Source: Dolomedes plantarius (Eukaryota; Arthropoda; Arachnida; Araneae; Dolomedidae). From it: 64,000 bases of DNA. Both the position numbers and the translations under genes were made by a program. The stretch covers positions 56,310,159-56,374,158 of the forward strand of contig OU015500.1 of assembly GCA_907164885.2 (NCBI GenBank), given 5' to 3'. Shown piece after piece: positions 36,715 through 48,853 of this stretch (position 1 is the stretch's first letter; the number at the start of each line of letters is the position of its first letter). Under the pieces are notes generated by a model. That model was not told the origin of the DNA and ran no database searches. It was given only the letters and a program-made list of their open reading frames with translations.

Positions 36715-38312
36715 CACCTGCAGGTAAATTGTTTATATATTATATAACATATCAGGATGTCAGATTCACTGTAAGATTGTCTATTCATTATTGATAATTA
36801 AACACTTATACTTAACGATACGAGATATTTCCAACAAAAGGGACTTAATTAATCCAAAAATAATTTAGTTAATAGTAATATCGGAAATTTTAATATTAAC
36901 TTAATTTTTTTTCAACTTATGGAATAATTCAATAAATCTATAGGTTTGTTTTTTAAAAATAATGTTAATGGACTTTATCTATAGACATCACATAGTCTGT
37001 ACTAACTGCACTTTGTCTCTGCCTGCCATTAAGTTTCTGACAGAAATGAAATTTTTTCTTGTTTTATTTTCATTTTCGAAGTTTACATTTTGTGTATTTC
37101 AACGTTATCGAATAATAAAGAAAACTTTGTGCGTAATATATTTCTAACAGCGTAATTTCTTTTTAAAGGCCCTGGAGAAGTATAATAAAATAATGAAACT
37201 ATAAGAAATAAATTTTGCGTGACTCATTAAATATCTGAATTTCTGAAATTTCATTTATAAAAAAATTTCAAGTAACTGAACGCTGTACATTTAGAGGTAA
37301 TCAATGTCTGATGCTCATACATTTTTATTTTGCTGATTTTATTTCATTTTATATATTAGCTACAACAAAATTCAAAACTTCATGTATCTAGAAAATTTCC
37401 TTAATTTTTTCAAGGAGAATATTCGGACATCCAATTGGAAGAAAACTCAATTCTTCGAAGAAAGAAGAATATAATACTAATAAGTTTGTATTCGCTAATA
37501 CAGCTCGTTTTTGTTTATAACCTTCTATATGCAAAATTGTATTTAAAAATATATATCAAGATTACATCCACGGAATAAAATACCAAGAAATTTAGATTAT
37601 TATTCCAATAGTTTGCTGTTTCACAGAAGATAAAATTAAATTAAATTTTTTTTTGTTCTTTCATCATGCTTCAAAAGTTTTCCGCTTCTTTTACTCTGTT
37701 TACAAACAAGAAGCAGAATAAACTTACATCTTTTATCAAACAAAAGGTAAAAATGCCTAATACTCTTTCGAAAAACTTTTGTTTTCTTAAGAAGCAAATG
37801 CAATTTTGGAAAGTCGATCGTATAACTATTTTAACGAACTTTCTCTCCGTGACTCGCATATTTTAAAACAACATGTAGACATTTTCATTGCTTGACTCTG
37901 CTTCCGAAATAAAAGATTTTCTTGGGCATCTGCTTTGATGATCACATGCGTCGAATATAAATTGCTTACTTTTAAGGGCAGAAGAAAGAAAGAACCGCTT
38001 CTTAATCTGTAGATAAATGTTGTTATATAGAAATGAATTTCTAACGAAAAGCACAGATTGCTTTAATACATACGAAGCTTTCTTTCGACTGGAATATCCA
38101 AGTATTTATAATCAGTAGGAAATGAATAATAATTATGGACGCGTAACAAGACATTTAGCATCCTGATACGTTCGTTTAAGTAAATATGCATAAGAAAGTT
38201 GTGATATTTTCGTGAAATTTTTCTATTATATCAAGTAAAAAGATGTATGGTTCCCTTTCTGCTTTTGAGACGGGATCAGAAGTAACACTTTTATATTCAT
38301 AAGCATTAAACT
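36715..38312. other. No gene seen
   Basis: AT-rich. ORFs at 36962-37147, 37666-37866 and their antisense partners have no recognised domain. Confidence 0.55.
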
Positions 38313-38599
38313 GTTTATAACAGTGTTTCTTGACGTTTTTAATTGTCAACAACCCCTTTAATCTGAAAACAAGCTCTCGCACCCCCTTGAAAAATGTTCC
38401 GATTTTTTATTCAGGAAAATACATTTATTACATAAAAAATTAATACATTTACAATACATACTATATATGTATATTTAAATTGCTAAGACGACTTTTTGGG
38501 CAGTCCGTGAGAGAAAACTATAGCAACAATTTACTTCATTTTGGTCTGAAACGAAAGATTGTAATCTGTAAATTTGTCAAATTTGGTTTTTGTAACTAA

Positions 38600-38930
38600 C
38601 TGCAATTTCTATTAATTAGCGATAATTTACAATAAAAAATTGCTTTCTGTGCATGCTCAGTGGCATGTTTAAATATGGTTTTAGAAACTGACTGTTTCTG
38701 AGCAAACTCAGTGACATGTTTTAATGATAAACACGTTTTTTCCGAGGAGTCTCTCTATATCTCTGCCATTTTTATTTTTATGATAATTATGTTTGTGAAA
38801 TATAAGATTAAACATATGGCAATTGTTTATTTCCTGCCGTTTAATTAGTGAGGATTTACAGTAAAAAAAATTGCTTTCTGCGCATGCTCAGTGACATTTT
38901 AAAATCTGGCTTTAGATACTCACTAAGCAC
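38600..38930. repeat. Diverged direct repeat inside hAT element
   Basis: A segment with TTGCTTTCTGTGCATGCTCAG near 38640 recurs as TTGCTTTCTGCGCATGCTCAG near 38870. Both have AATTAG and AATTTACA-type sequence to the left and a TTTAGAAACTGACT or TTTAGATACTCACT segment to the right. The offset is about 230 bp. Confidence 0.75.
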
Positions 38931-39114
38931 GAGGCCGCTTAAACACATTAATTTGTTTCTGCGCATTATGATTTTCAACATTTGGTAATGATGTGTTGAA
39001 TTATAATTTGTGTATTAGTACATTTATTTACTATCTAGCCGTCATGTTTTGACGGTTACCAACTAGTTAGTACTTATAAAACAATATCTACATTTTTCAT
39101 GGTTGTGTTGTTGT

Positions 39115-39450
39115 CGTTTGTTCATAATTATCCTTTTAAAAACGAGGTTTATTTTGTGAAAGAGCCACGCCTAAGTACTTAGATGCATTTAAGAAATTTC
39201 TGGCTTTTGTTTTGATGTGCATAAGTTATGAAAAACTCATTTCACATAGGTGATGACAAATGGTAAAAGTGTCTGCAATGCTGCTTTTGTCAATTCTCGA
39301 TAAAGTTCTAACTGCGTACACCAGAACTGTTTTAAGTCCATTTGCAAATTCCATTTCAATACGTGCATTAGCTCGTATTGCGATAAGATCGTATTGTAAT
39401 AAAACGTTGTCGTCCATTGAATTTAGGTCAAACAAAGTTGGATTCATCTA
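39115..39450 (-). pseudogene. hAT transposase C-terminal relic (ZBED5-like)
   Basis: The frame includes an Asp/Leu-rich beginning (MNPTLFDLNSMDD), then CHHLCEMSFS, and after a stop FMHIKTKARNFLNASK and LGVALSQNKPRF. In complete relatives of the ZBED5/FAM200 type, a Cys-Glu-x-Gly-Phe-Ser segment is followed by HIKTK-R-RLN, the hAT dimerisation region; here the match is partial and interrupted. Only the last 110 codons or so remain. It lies inside the hAT element with matching orientation. Confidence 0.65.
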
Positions 39451-39612
39451 TTAAATTCCCTTATATTTCCCATGGAAAAGTATCCATCACATGTTTAAAC
39501 TCAATTGGTAATTTTCATTAAAAATTTAGAACATTCTCACACACCCTTAGAAATGATCTCTTGCACCCCCAGGGGTGTCCGTGCCCCCCGGTTAAAAATC
39601 ACTGGTTTATAA

Positions 39613-42002
39613 CATTGTGAGAAGGGCTTTTCTTAAAACATTTACCAAATCACACAATTTTATTAAACTCTTTGTGAAGTTGAAAGTTATTATCTATTTT
39701 TCATAATTATTTTTTTATTATTTTAACTATACTTAGGTATTTTTTAAATTATTAGTTTTATTTAGGTTTCCTTCACAGTTATAAAATATCCCTCTCTAAG
39801 ACTTATATCTTCATTTACATAAATGGAGATGATAATTTAAAATAGGTAGTGACGTCACCGCCTTAAATGATGTAGTTTAAAATGCATTTCTCATCGCGGG
39901 ATTTAAATAAACGAATAATATAAAAGAACAACACAAAAAGAACACGCCCATTGGATACTCATTAAAGAAGATATTTCCCGTTTAAATACTTTATCAACTT
40001 GCTTTGTCTCTAGGTTTTTAATCAAACTAACTCTTATATTTATTGTAATACTATATTTATTACCCGGTTTCGGTCGGTATTCAGTTTCAGTTATTATTTT
40101 TTTTTAATGATCAGGATTAAAAGTTTCTCTCTTATTTTTGTGCATTTTAAAGCATTAATTTGTAACTAGTCAATAACGTTTGAATGGATTTATTATTATA
40201 GAAAAAGAATCCATAAACGCAGCAAATCTCAAAACACAGTAAATGTGATAATTATTATAGAAAAAGTATATACGCATATTTCATGCTCGGAATTCTTTCT
40301 CAAAACTAAATCGTCTGCTACTTTCAATGCTACTTTCAGACTTTCTTAATTAGAATATACACGTATTTCATGATTGTAATCCTTTCTCAAAACTAAATCG
40401 TCTGCTATGTTTCAGTTATATAAATCATCGCGTCAAGGTAAAACGCATGTTTCTAGCTAAATGAACGTGTCCTTCAGTATATTTGAATTTGAACAGGTAA
40501 CTTGGGATAGTTTTAATGCATGAAATGGACTGAGAGCACATTCATTGAAAATGAATATGACTTTCCCTCTTTATATTTTCGTTTAAAAAAAAATATTTCG
40601 GCGTTGGCAAGTATATGAAAATAATATATCAAATTTATTCTTGCATGCGCCAATATATGAATAAATCATTTATTAATGCCTATTTATTTTTATGGAAATG
40701 TCATAATTTAAATGCTAGCAATGAAATGTTACAATGGCTTTAAACAAAAGTATCCGTTGATACCGCGCAAACTTGTTCTAACATAATTCTGGAATGGAAC
40801 GTCACAGCGGGATGAAAATAGTCACATTCATCCTGATTTGCAAAGCACATTAAACCGTGTAAATGCATCAAGGTAGGGCTCACGGTTGAGTTTTTGAGAC
40901 TCACACACACAACACACAATACCCATTTCCCGTTTCTGCTTTATATATAAGATTAATAACATATTTATAGTTGTTAAAAATTAAATGTCTGGTAACATAA
41001 ACAACTTTATTTTCTTCTCCTGTATTCCCACTACCACTTTAAAGAAATTTATCAGGTAGGGGATCTATGAAGCTTCTCCTGTACCTTTTTCTCTCAAGCA
41101 GTGTAAAATGCAACCGATATAAATTGCAGCGTCATCAATACTTATAAAAGTATCATTTCATTTTGGGTATAATTTATGTTCAACTCCGCAGACTAAAAAT
41201 GGAGCAACCGGCAAAAAAGAAAAATTAGCAACTTGGAAGATTTATTAATATTATCTTCAGAAAGAGAAAGGATAATAAATTTGATAAACGAAATTAAACT
41301 CAGCGATATTTATCGAATCTATAATTCATGTCTATATTTTATCTACAGAAAGAATTGATAGTTTTCTTACTACAAAATAATTACCCCTATATGAAATAGG
41401 TAAACAAATTTCGATGTCACTTAATTCAAGGAAAAAAAATCACTTTTAAATATTACAGGATTATAGAATAATAATATATTATAATATGTGTAATGTATGT
41501 AATAAGCGTACTATCATGTTTTAAAGTTAAAAAGAGGTGTGAAATATCCTTTCCAAGGTGATTAATCCATGCATCAAAGTGTCAAAGCTTTTCGACATTT
41601 ATCTTTGATATCAAGTTTGATTACAGAGTTGAGAAAACTTCATAAAAATTATTTAAAAGGATTGCATGAAATATGGTTTTTATGTTTGTATTGACGGCCA
41701 CGAGTTCATCATAATCTCTCAGCAGAATCAAGTTAAGCTTTTTTCAGTGTCTGCAGTCCGGTCACAAGAAAAAAACAATTAAAGCTGTTCCGTAAACCTT
41801 AAGCTACGAATTCTGGTATTCTTCTATGTTTCAATATTTTTTTCTATAATTTCTATTCTACCGGATGCATGAGCATGATCAGTGTACGTGAAACAATTGT
41901 CATCTGTCATGAATATGTATAGGACTAATCTTTTCGAGAGACAGAATGAAAATGAAAAGAATACAACATAATACAAGTCATTTAAATACTTTACGGAATA
42001 TC
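39613..42002. other. No gene; one short duplication
   Basis: AT-rich. The segment 40270-40320 is repeated at 40357-40407 (TTCTCAAAACTAAATCGTCT shared; offset 87 bp). A perfect GTGACGTCAC decamer sits near 39848-39859. No protein-like ORF. Confidence 0.55.
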
Positions 42003-42360
42003 TTAACACTAAAACACCGGATGAGGTCAAAATAATCTTTTTTCCAAATTTTGGATTTACATAACTTTCGTTTTATAAATTTTAGCACCCTAGCTTTCTA
42101 CAACTTTTCCTAAATATATTCCTTTATTTAAAATAATGATATATTTTTGCTTTTATTTTGGGTCTTTAATAACTGGAGCCCAATTTACCTAGAACGCCGG
42201 GGAGGATCAAAATTACCCCTGTAAAATATTATGGGAAAATGAAAATAATTCTTTGGCGCGAATGTTCTAATTAGTTATAAATAGTTATATGTAATTTCCA
42301 CTAATGATTTCAGAAGTTATTAGATTGGGTTCAGGAAAAGAAATATTCTAATTGAGGTAA

Positions 42361-42561
42361 GTTCCTCAGCATTTAGTCTAAAATAGACTAAATACTGAGG
42401 AACTAGTATGAAGTATAGTTATTTATAACTATACTATGGAGACTATTTATTTTAACTAGACTTCTTAGTACAGTTATAAATGACTATACCTCATACTAGT
42501 TCCTCAGCATTTTAACCTCAGCATTTCTAACTATGAAGACTAGTTAGTTTAACTAGTCTTC
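42361..42561. repeat. Cluster of nested palindromes
   Basis: There are three inverted repeats in 200 bp. One is a 20-bp stem with a 3-nt loop and one mismatch (42361-42403, arm GTTCCTCAGCATTTAGTCTA). A second is a 31-bp imperfect inverted repeat with 43-nt spacer (42399-42429 and 42473-42503). A third is a perfect 12-bp stem with a 3-nt loop (42535-42561, arm GAAGACTAGTTA). The CCTCAGCATTT unit recurs as a direct repeat near 42502 and 42517. The strand would fold into a multi-hairpin structure. Confidence 0.9.
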
Positions 42562-42839
42562 CTTGAATACTGTTACAACTTTCGGAATGAAATATAAGAG
42601 TATTTTGAAGCTAACAGTTTCAGCGTAGTTGAATCATTCTATTGTTCAATAAACAAACATTCTGACGATATTCAGCTCTTTCAGAGTTGGAAATATATCC
42701 AGAGCTGGCTTGCTGATCTTGTGCAGCGCAATTGCAATTACACGAATTTCAAAATCAACTCATTCCATTGATAAGATATTGCCATTGAAGTAAAGCGTCC
42801 TCGTGAGACAAATATGGAATTAAATTTTGGCTGGCCTCG

Positions 42840-43495
42840 AATGCAGGAACTAAGTACATATTCTCAATGATTTTCCACATTCAGGGTAAACAGAACTGCG
42901 TCCAACTAAACAATCCCTAAGAGAGTATGTAGTTCTCCGGCTCGTGGAACCATACAAAACAAAATTAGAAAAACAACTACTACTAAATTTTTTACGTTAC
43001 TATCTCTGTCAACAGACCTAAAAAAGAACAAAACTCCCCTTGTCGGTACGATAAATCGATCACGGACGTAAATTACACGGGAAATAAAAAATGCCAAATT
43101 TTCACTCTTTCTTTCATTTTTTTTTCAAAAATGATCAAGATATTAGATGACTGTGAATCGAGGTAAAATTAAGAAGAATGTTCTTTTACTTAGTTCTCTT
43201 CATGAAAATGTTACTGTTTCCTATAATACAAAACACAAATCTTGAAACAACAGAGTCATACAATAACACAAAGTATTTCGTAGATGTTTCAGATAACATG
43301 GCTCAAAAGTTCATCCCAAAATCATGTTCACGAAGATGGCCTGTTCACGTATTGTCCAACATTGAGGATATAGTTGATATAAATGCTTGGAATCTTTACC
43401 AAAATGTTGCGAGAATTAAAATTAGTGGAAGATTATTCATACCTGCTTTATGCGATGAATTTTGGTCCAAATATTTAGGAGATAAAAAGGGGTAA
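42840..43495 (+). pseudogene. piggyBac transposase C-terminal half, pseudogene
   Basis: Piecewise reading gives YVVLRLVEPYKTKLEKQ near 42930, then KKNKTPLVGTINRSR in another frame, a region matching the strand that precedes the third Asp, and at 43235-43470 ETTESYNNTKYFVDVSDNMA and CSRRWPVHVLSNIEDI, ending WNLYQNVARIKISGRLF...CDEFWSKYLGDKK. The VDVSDNM segment fits the place of the third catalytic Asp of piggyBac (GGVDxxD), and the RRWP segment that follows is characteristic. Stops and frameshifts are frequent in the first half. The 105-codon ORF at 43178-43495 is only its last part. Its subfamily differs from that of the element at 51.5 kb. Confidence 0.8.
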
Positions 43496-43990
43496 CATTG
43501 TTCAAGATGTAAACCAAACTGTTACTAATTCTCATTAAAATTGTAGTGTTGGTAACTATCAAAGAAATAAAACGTCCAAAATTTGGCAGAAATGTACAGA
43601 GCTCGTTTGCGGCTAAAGTGTGGGGAAAAAAGTGCTTATTTGATTGAAGTAAAAAACATATTAATATTGGCATTTATATTTATTTAATATAATTTTCCTT
43701 TCAGTTAGTCCAATTTACATTGAAAAATGTTTAAAAATAAGTATTCTTACTTAAAATCCAATTGCTGAATATTATTACCGTAATTTGAAATAGAGATCAA
43801 AATGATCCCGTTCAGGCATTGCAGTACGTTTCAAATTTCTAGCGTTCAGCGTAGTTGCGGGGATTTCCACATAAAAATCCAGTTTCAGGGAGATTTGGAA
43901 ATCAGTTTTTCCCAACTAATCACCATTTCCCAGATTAACAAGTAGGATAACGGATTCAGTCAAAATAATCATTTTGGGGATCATTTCTTC

Positions 43991-44894
43991 TACTTTACAA
44001 TTTCATTTCAGAAAATAAGACAGCGATTCCTGTCTAAATGTCCATCAGTTGTAGAGAGTATGTCTAGACGTATTGATGTTATAAATAAAACATAAAAATA
44101 TCTAACATAAAAGTGCTAACAGATTAAAAATCGGTAACTGAAAAATAGCAGTGCTAATGCATTGATTTTCTAGAGCTAAAACCAAATAATAGAGTTTTTA
44201 TACCTGTATGGGATAAATTCTGTAAGATACAAATATCATCAATATAGATTTATCATTATGGACAAGAGCCTAAGCAACTTTGTTTACATTGAATGTAAAT
44301 TTAATCGAATCAGATTGAAATGCACCATCTGATAATAAAAGATGCAGATTTTTTTTCTATAATTTAAAATAAACTAAACTATCAAACGAATTCAAAAACA
44401 AAAGAAAACAAAAGTTTTATATTCTTGAAATACAAACAAAGCAATCTAATTATCGAAAACATTGTAAGTTCCTATTTTATCTACTTCGACATTTTTGTTT
44501 AACAGTTTCTGACATACGTCTGATTCAATTTCCATGTATCTGTTTATCGAAATCTAACATTATACATACTTCTGCTGACAAACATTTTTTTTTTGTGATT
44601 AAGAATAAATTCACAGGTCAGCAAAAAGATAGAATTTTTTTTCAAAAATTCACATGGAGGATTCAAGTGAATGATGTATTTTTGGTGCACTGAAACCGAA
44701 AATGTAACTAACTCACTTTGCTCCATTAGGCAAAGATTTCAAGCAGACAAGAACTGAATAACATAGCGATTTAGGTTACGGTAGACAAATAAATGAAAAG
44801 TAAAACATTTAATGTAAATTTCAATACTGACTTCATGAAATTTGAATTGAAAAAAAACATATGAACCAATTTAATAGAATGAAATGTGTTTGAG
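43991..44894. other. No gene seen
   Basis: AT-rich with no ORF showing a known motif. Confidence 0.55.
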
Positions 44895-45790
44895 TTATTC
44901 TTCATTAGCCTTATAAAATCTCGTTTTCTTCTCTTTAAAACTTCTAAGGATGCGTTTTCGTTTCTGAGCGGCCTCCGTTGTCCCGCAGCAATATTTTGTA
45001 ATCATATTTGCATTCTTATGCCCTTGATATATCCATTCCATATATGTAATATCCTGATGGACTTTTTCCCCTTGTTCCTCATTGAAGGTTCCCAAATTCG
45101 CAGAAAAGTAGTCCATATGGGAATAAGCTCAGTTTGCACCATGAGCTTGGAATGATTTTATATTATATCCCCCGATGTCCTTCTAGTTTGAATACTTGTG
45201 GTTGCCTAAAAGAAAATTCAGTTACCTCTTTATAAGATAGCCAATATAAGTTTACCGTTTCATTCGCGGTCCTAATACAGGAGTAATTATCACACTTAAG
45301 TTTCCGGGAGTCAGGACCAACGATGATTCGTTGATTCAGTTTGGATTCAGTTAAACCTGGGAAATGAGCATATGTACTACTATTTGAAGCATTCGCCATC
45401 ACGAGAGAACGATTTAACGAATATCGTTATTAACCCTAATTTCATGTCGTAAGAAATTGCCGATCTGTCTAATTCCAGTGAGATCCTGTCACGGCTATCC
45501 AATAAGAAATGGATGCAGGGATATTTTGTGTAACCTGATTGTTGGCCTAATGTTATTGGCAATGATTTGAAATCCCCACATGTTAACCACTTGTGGTCAT
45601 TGTACAGGATTTTCTCAAGAACCAAGGCACAATTTTCAAACTATTCCTTCATATTAATAAAAAATTGTCCGACCGAAACTGAAGAGTATGTCAAATTGTT
45701 TCATCAGCCCACATACATCATCGCGGCAGACACGGATTCCCTGCAGACATTTTTCCCTCTTACGAGAGAAAAATAGCGAAAGTTCGTTTT
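44895..45790 (-). pseudogene. Pseudogene of a multicopy uncharacterised arthropod protein family
   Basis: Read from right to left in three overlapping frames. The order is DHKWLTCGDFKSLPITLGQQ with GYTKYPCIHFLLDSRDR (45625-45470), DGECFK and the FPGLTESKLNQRIIVGPDSR segment (about 45400-45290), a segment with LSYKEVTEFSF (about 45240), and finally YFSANLGTFNEEQGEKVHQD with YMEWIYQGHKNANMITKYCC and a basic C-terminus (45116-44895). This order matches a protein family that I recall as highly repeated in arthropod and cnidarian predictions and probably encoded by a mobile element, with conserved EQGERFHQDI and YQGxWD segments. I do not know its function. Stops and shifts make it a pseudogene. 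Confidence 0.7.
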
Positions 45791-46122
45791 AGGATGTCTT
45801 TTCAGGGTGTCTACACCATGAAAAGACAGTTAGTACTAGTTAATAACAAAATAGGGAAATCACGGAGAGATCTAATCTTAATTGGAAATGATCGAGCTTA
45901 ACACAGGTTTTCGACTGCATCCTTTTTCTTTGTACTAAAAAGGCAGAAAAGGAAGTGAAGTGAATTCCATACAAGATATCTAACTTTAAAAGTACCAAAT
46001 ATTTTCATCTTTATCTATGTATTAATTCATTAATGCCATATATTTCACGAAAACAGGGTTAATTTTTTTTAAACATTGAAATTTACCTGTGTTTTATTTA
46101 GACAAACGAATTTATAAAACCC
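45791..46122. other. No gene seen
   Basis: AT-rich link between the pseudogene and the foldback element. It includes a short TTTTCAGGGTGTCTACACCATGAAAAG inverted repeat near 45802-45828. Confidence 0.55.
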
Positions 46123-46132
46123 TCTCATAGTA

Positions 46133-47125
46133 CGTCTGTGAAGTTGGCCCCCCAACCTTGAGATATCCAAATTTTGAAAACGGCATTTGTTTGAGCGTCG
46201 TTTGAGCGTGTTTGAGCGCCAAAAATTTTCGTTTGAGTGCCATTTTTAAAAGAGTTATGAACATTTCATTTTTTGGAGGGAAAAACACCTAGCCCCCCCC
46301 CCCCCCCGACATTGAGATATTTAAATTTTGAAAACGGCATTCGTTTGAGCGTCGTTTGAGCGTGTTTGAGCGCCATATTTAAAAGAGTTATGAGCATTTC
46401 ATTTTTTGGTGGGAAAAACACCTAGCCCCCCCTCCTCCCCGACATTGAGATATTCAGAGAACGGGAAAAACAGAGAGGCAGGAAATTTCGTGTCTGCGAA
46501 ATGGCGAAATGGCGAAAAATAAGGGGGGAGGAGGAAATTTGGTGTCGGTAAAAAGGAAGGGACACCTCCAAAAATAGTCCCATGGATAAGACATTGAAAG
46601 AGGCGCCAAAATGAGGCAGAGTAAAAATACGAAATTATCAACAAATAACGATAAAATATAATAGTAACTAATAATAGCAAATAGTTTCAAACTAGTTGAT
46701 ATAGTTTAGGCCTCAGACAACAGTGTTTAATGCATTTATGAAATTTTTCAATACATTCAAAAATCCATTGATTCGTTCTTAATATTTCTTATACTTTAAA
46801 AAAGATGAACTTGAAAGAAAGTTTTCGTATCTCTGTACTGTATATATTTACTTACCTTTTTATTTTTTCCTTATATATATACCTAAAACTAAATACCCGT
46901 GCTTCACAACTGAATACATTACTACCACCAATCATGTAATCGGGTTCCATTAATTTAAATTAACTTCAGTAGTAAAGTGTTGTCATTTCTTTTGAGGAGT
47001 TAACCCTATAATTTAATGACGATCCAACATTAAATAAGGGTTTTTAGATTTATATTTGTTTCTTAATTTTGGGGGCCTTATGACCCTTCTAGATTGTTTA
47101 GCTTTCTTAGTACCTAGGGTCTAAG
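46133..47125 (+). repeat. Left arm of the foldback element
   Basis: About 993 bp, complementary to 48854-49993. It includes a 15-C run near 46296 and repeats of GCATTCGTTTGAGCGTCGTT. ORFs on either strand within it are mirrored in the other arm and are not supported as genes. Confidence 0.85.
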
Positions 47126-48853
47126 AGATATTCAAATTTTGAGAACGGCATTCGTTTGAGCGTGTTTGAGCTATATTTGCTATAAACATAATCTTAAAAT
47201 TGGAAACGTTTTAACGATCAACTAACTATTGGAACCTTTTGTTTTTAATTACCTGACTTACTGTAGAATATTTTAATTACCCAGTGGCGTAGCGAGAGGG
47301 GGGCAAGGGAGTCTATCATGCCCCGGGCGCCACTTGCAGAGGGGCGCCAAATGGTACCTTGACCATTGGTGGTACCTTGGTACCTTGGTCCACTGTACCT
47401 TGGTACCTTGTCCAATGGTACTAAGACCATTGGACCCTTTGGTCCCCAAGACAATGAGGGGCGCCAAAAAGGTATCGTGCCCCGGGCGCCAATTATACTC
47501 GCTACGCCACTGTAATTTCCATATTTAACTTTTTACGATAATTGATGATATGCAACTTATGCAAACTCTTAATAATTCTATGATAATGTTAATCTTTTGC
47601 TCCGTTCTATACAAGAAACAAAACATTTTATTTATTGTATATTATAATTCTGAAATTGGGATACTTAATGCAGTCATATTTTATTGTAGTATTCAAGTGT
47701 GCATCAAGTTTTATACTTAATTTTTGTACATACATATTTTGAGTGTCACAGCAATCACAGTTTTATTTTTCTAATCATTTATGTGCGTATAGCACTTTCA
47801 TAATGTGTTTATAACGTAGAGATGGTTACGATTATTGTTTTTGTGTTTTAAGCAATTTATTTATGTATATATATATATTCAGAATTGGTTATGAGGAATT
47901 TTGTAAATTGATGCATTTCAGCACTGCTGATAGTCAGTCAATTTTGTTCAAAAGTGGCTAATTTATTTTACATTAATCATCTTCTATCTTAAATTGTAAT
48001 ATTTTTATATTTATATATTTTAGGTAAATAAAGTTAATATTTTGATATTTGTATAGTTTAGATTCATAAATCTAATAGTTCGATATTTATATGTATCGAA
48101 GGAAAAAATATAATTTTAAAATCCAAAATATACCATAAGATTTCTGGTTAAACATTGTATAAGATAACTATGTGAGTGCAATCAGTTGCTAAATAAAAAT
48201 AGCCGATATAAGAAAAGAAATGTATTCAACAGAATATTGCGATAAACTTACCGGCGTTTATATAGTGTTTAGAAGAGGTAGAGTTAACTAGACGTCACTG
48301 GCACTACATTTATGGTCTGGCAGACAGTTTGACATATCTTTCCTCATTAAAATAATCTTTGCTTTTACCATATATACAATAACTGTGTTACAGTGTTAGA
48401 AAGTTGTAAAAGTTCAAATTATGAAAGTGCATCAAGCAATTGCATTACGTAGTTGAAAGTAATTTACAGCTGACATAATTCTTGCCGTAATTTTACTGCT
48501 CTTATATTTTTCTTGATGTATTTATTGGAATTTGAAGATTTAAAAAGTCCTTGGGTAGCGTTTTTCATTCTCTATATAAAAAATACTTTAGCCCGGACAC
48601 CCTGTATATAAAATCCAAATACCAATCACTCACTGATCACCGTATCTCTCGAATCATGAGTCTAGGAAGTTGAAAATTTGTATAGTGTATGCACTTCCGC
48701 TCTCTCGAACAATAACATTTAAGAAATATTTTTTAAAAAATCTACACTTTTAATATGTGAAAAGGGACCCTCAAAATTAAACACGGACTGACTGATCACT
48801 GTATCTCTGGAACCATAAGACCTAAGAAGCTGAAATTTTGCATAGTGACTCAT
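47126..48853. other. Spacer of the foldback element
   Basis: It holds another partial copy of the arm unit (47126-47178), the hAT MITE, about 700 bp of AT-rich sequence, and a duplicated segment (TGATCACCGTATCTCTCGAA at about 48636 and TGATCACTGTATCTCTGGAA at about 48790). The GCCCGGACACCCTGTATA at 48590 resembles a transposon end, but no partner was found. No transposase-like ORF. Confidence 0.6.
47282..47512. mobile_element. hAT-type MITE nested in the foldback element
   Basis: A 231-bp element with ends CAGTGGCGTAGCGAG and CTCGCTACGCCACTG (perfect 15-bp inverted repeats) and an 8-bp target duplication with one mismatch (TAATTACC 47274-47281, TAATTTCC 47513-47520). The interior is GC-rich with GCCCCGGGCGCC in both halves and many GGTACCTTGG and CCATTGG units forming inverted repeats. 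No coding capacity. It inserted after the foldback element did. Confidence 0.9.

Larger units (their letters stand above)
38321..39604 (-). mobile_element. hAT element, non-autonomous remnant
   Basis: A 1284-bp element with a perfect 8-bp target duplication GTTTATAA (38313-38320 and 39605-39612). The ends start CAGTGTTTCTTGACGTTTTT on the left and CAGTGATTTTTAACCGG when the right end is read inverted, both hAT-like. The flanking strands carry C-rich CACCCCC patches as in related hAT copies. A relic of the transposase C-terminus lies on the minus strand at 39115-39450. A duplicated segment at about 38600-38930 is internal. Confidence 0.85.
42003..43990 (+). mobile_element. Decayed piggyBac-type element
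   Basis: A TTAA at 42003-42006 is followed by CACTAAAACACCGGATGAGG, and a second related end (CCTAGAACGCCGGGGAGGAT) occurs at about 42187. Both lead into a GAGG(A)TCAAAATWA motif. Further copies of that motif lie downstream at 43793 (GAGATCAAAATGATCCCG) and 43958 (CAGTCAAAATAATC). Between them is a piggyBac transposase relic at 42840-43495. I could not identify a clean right end, so 43990 is only where the motif copies stop. A cluster of palindromes at 42361-42561 lies in the 5' part. Confidence 0.55.
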
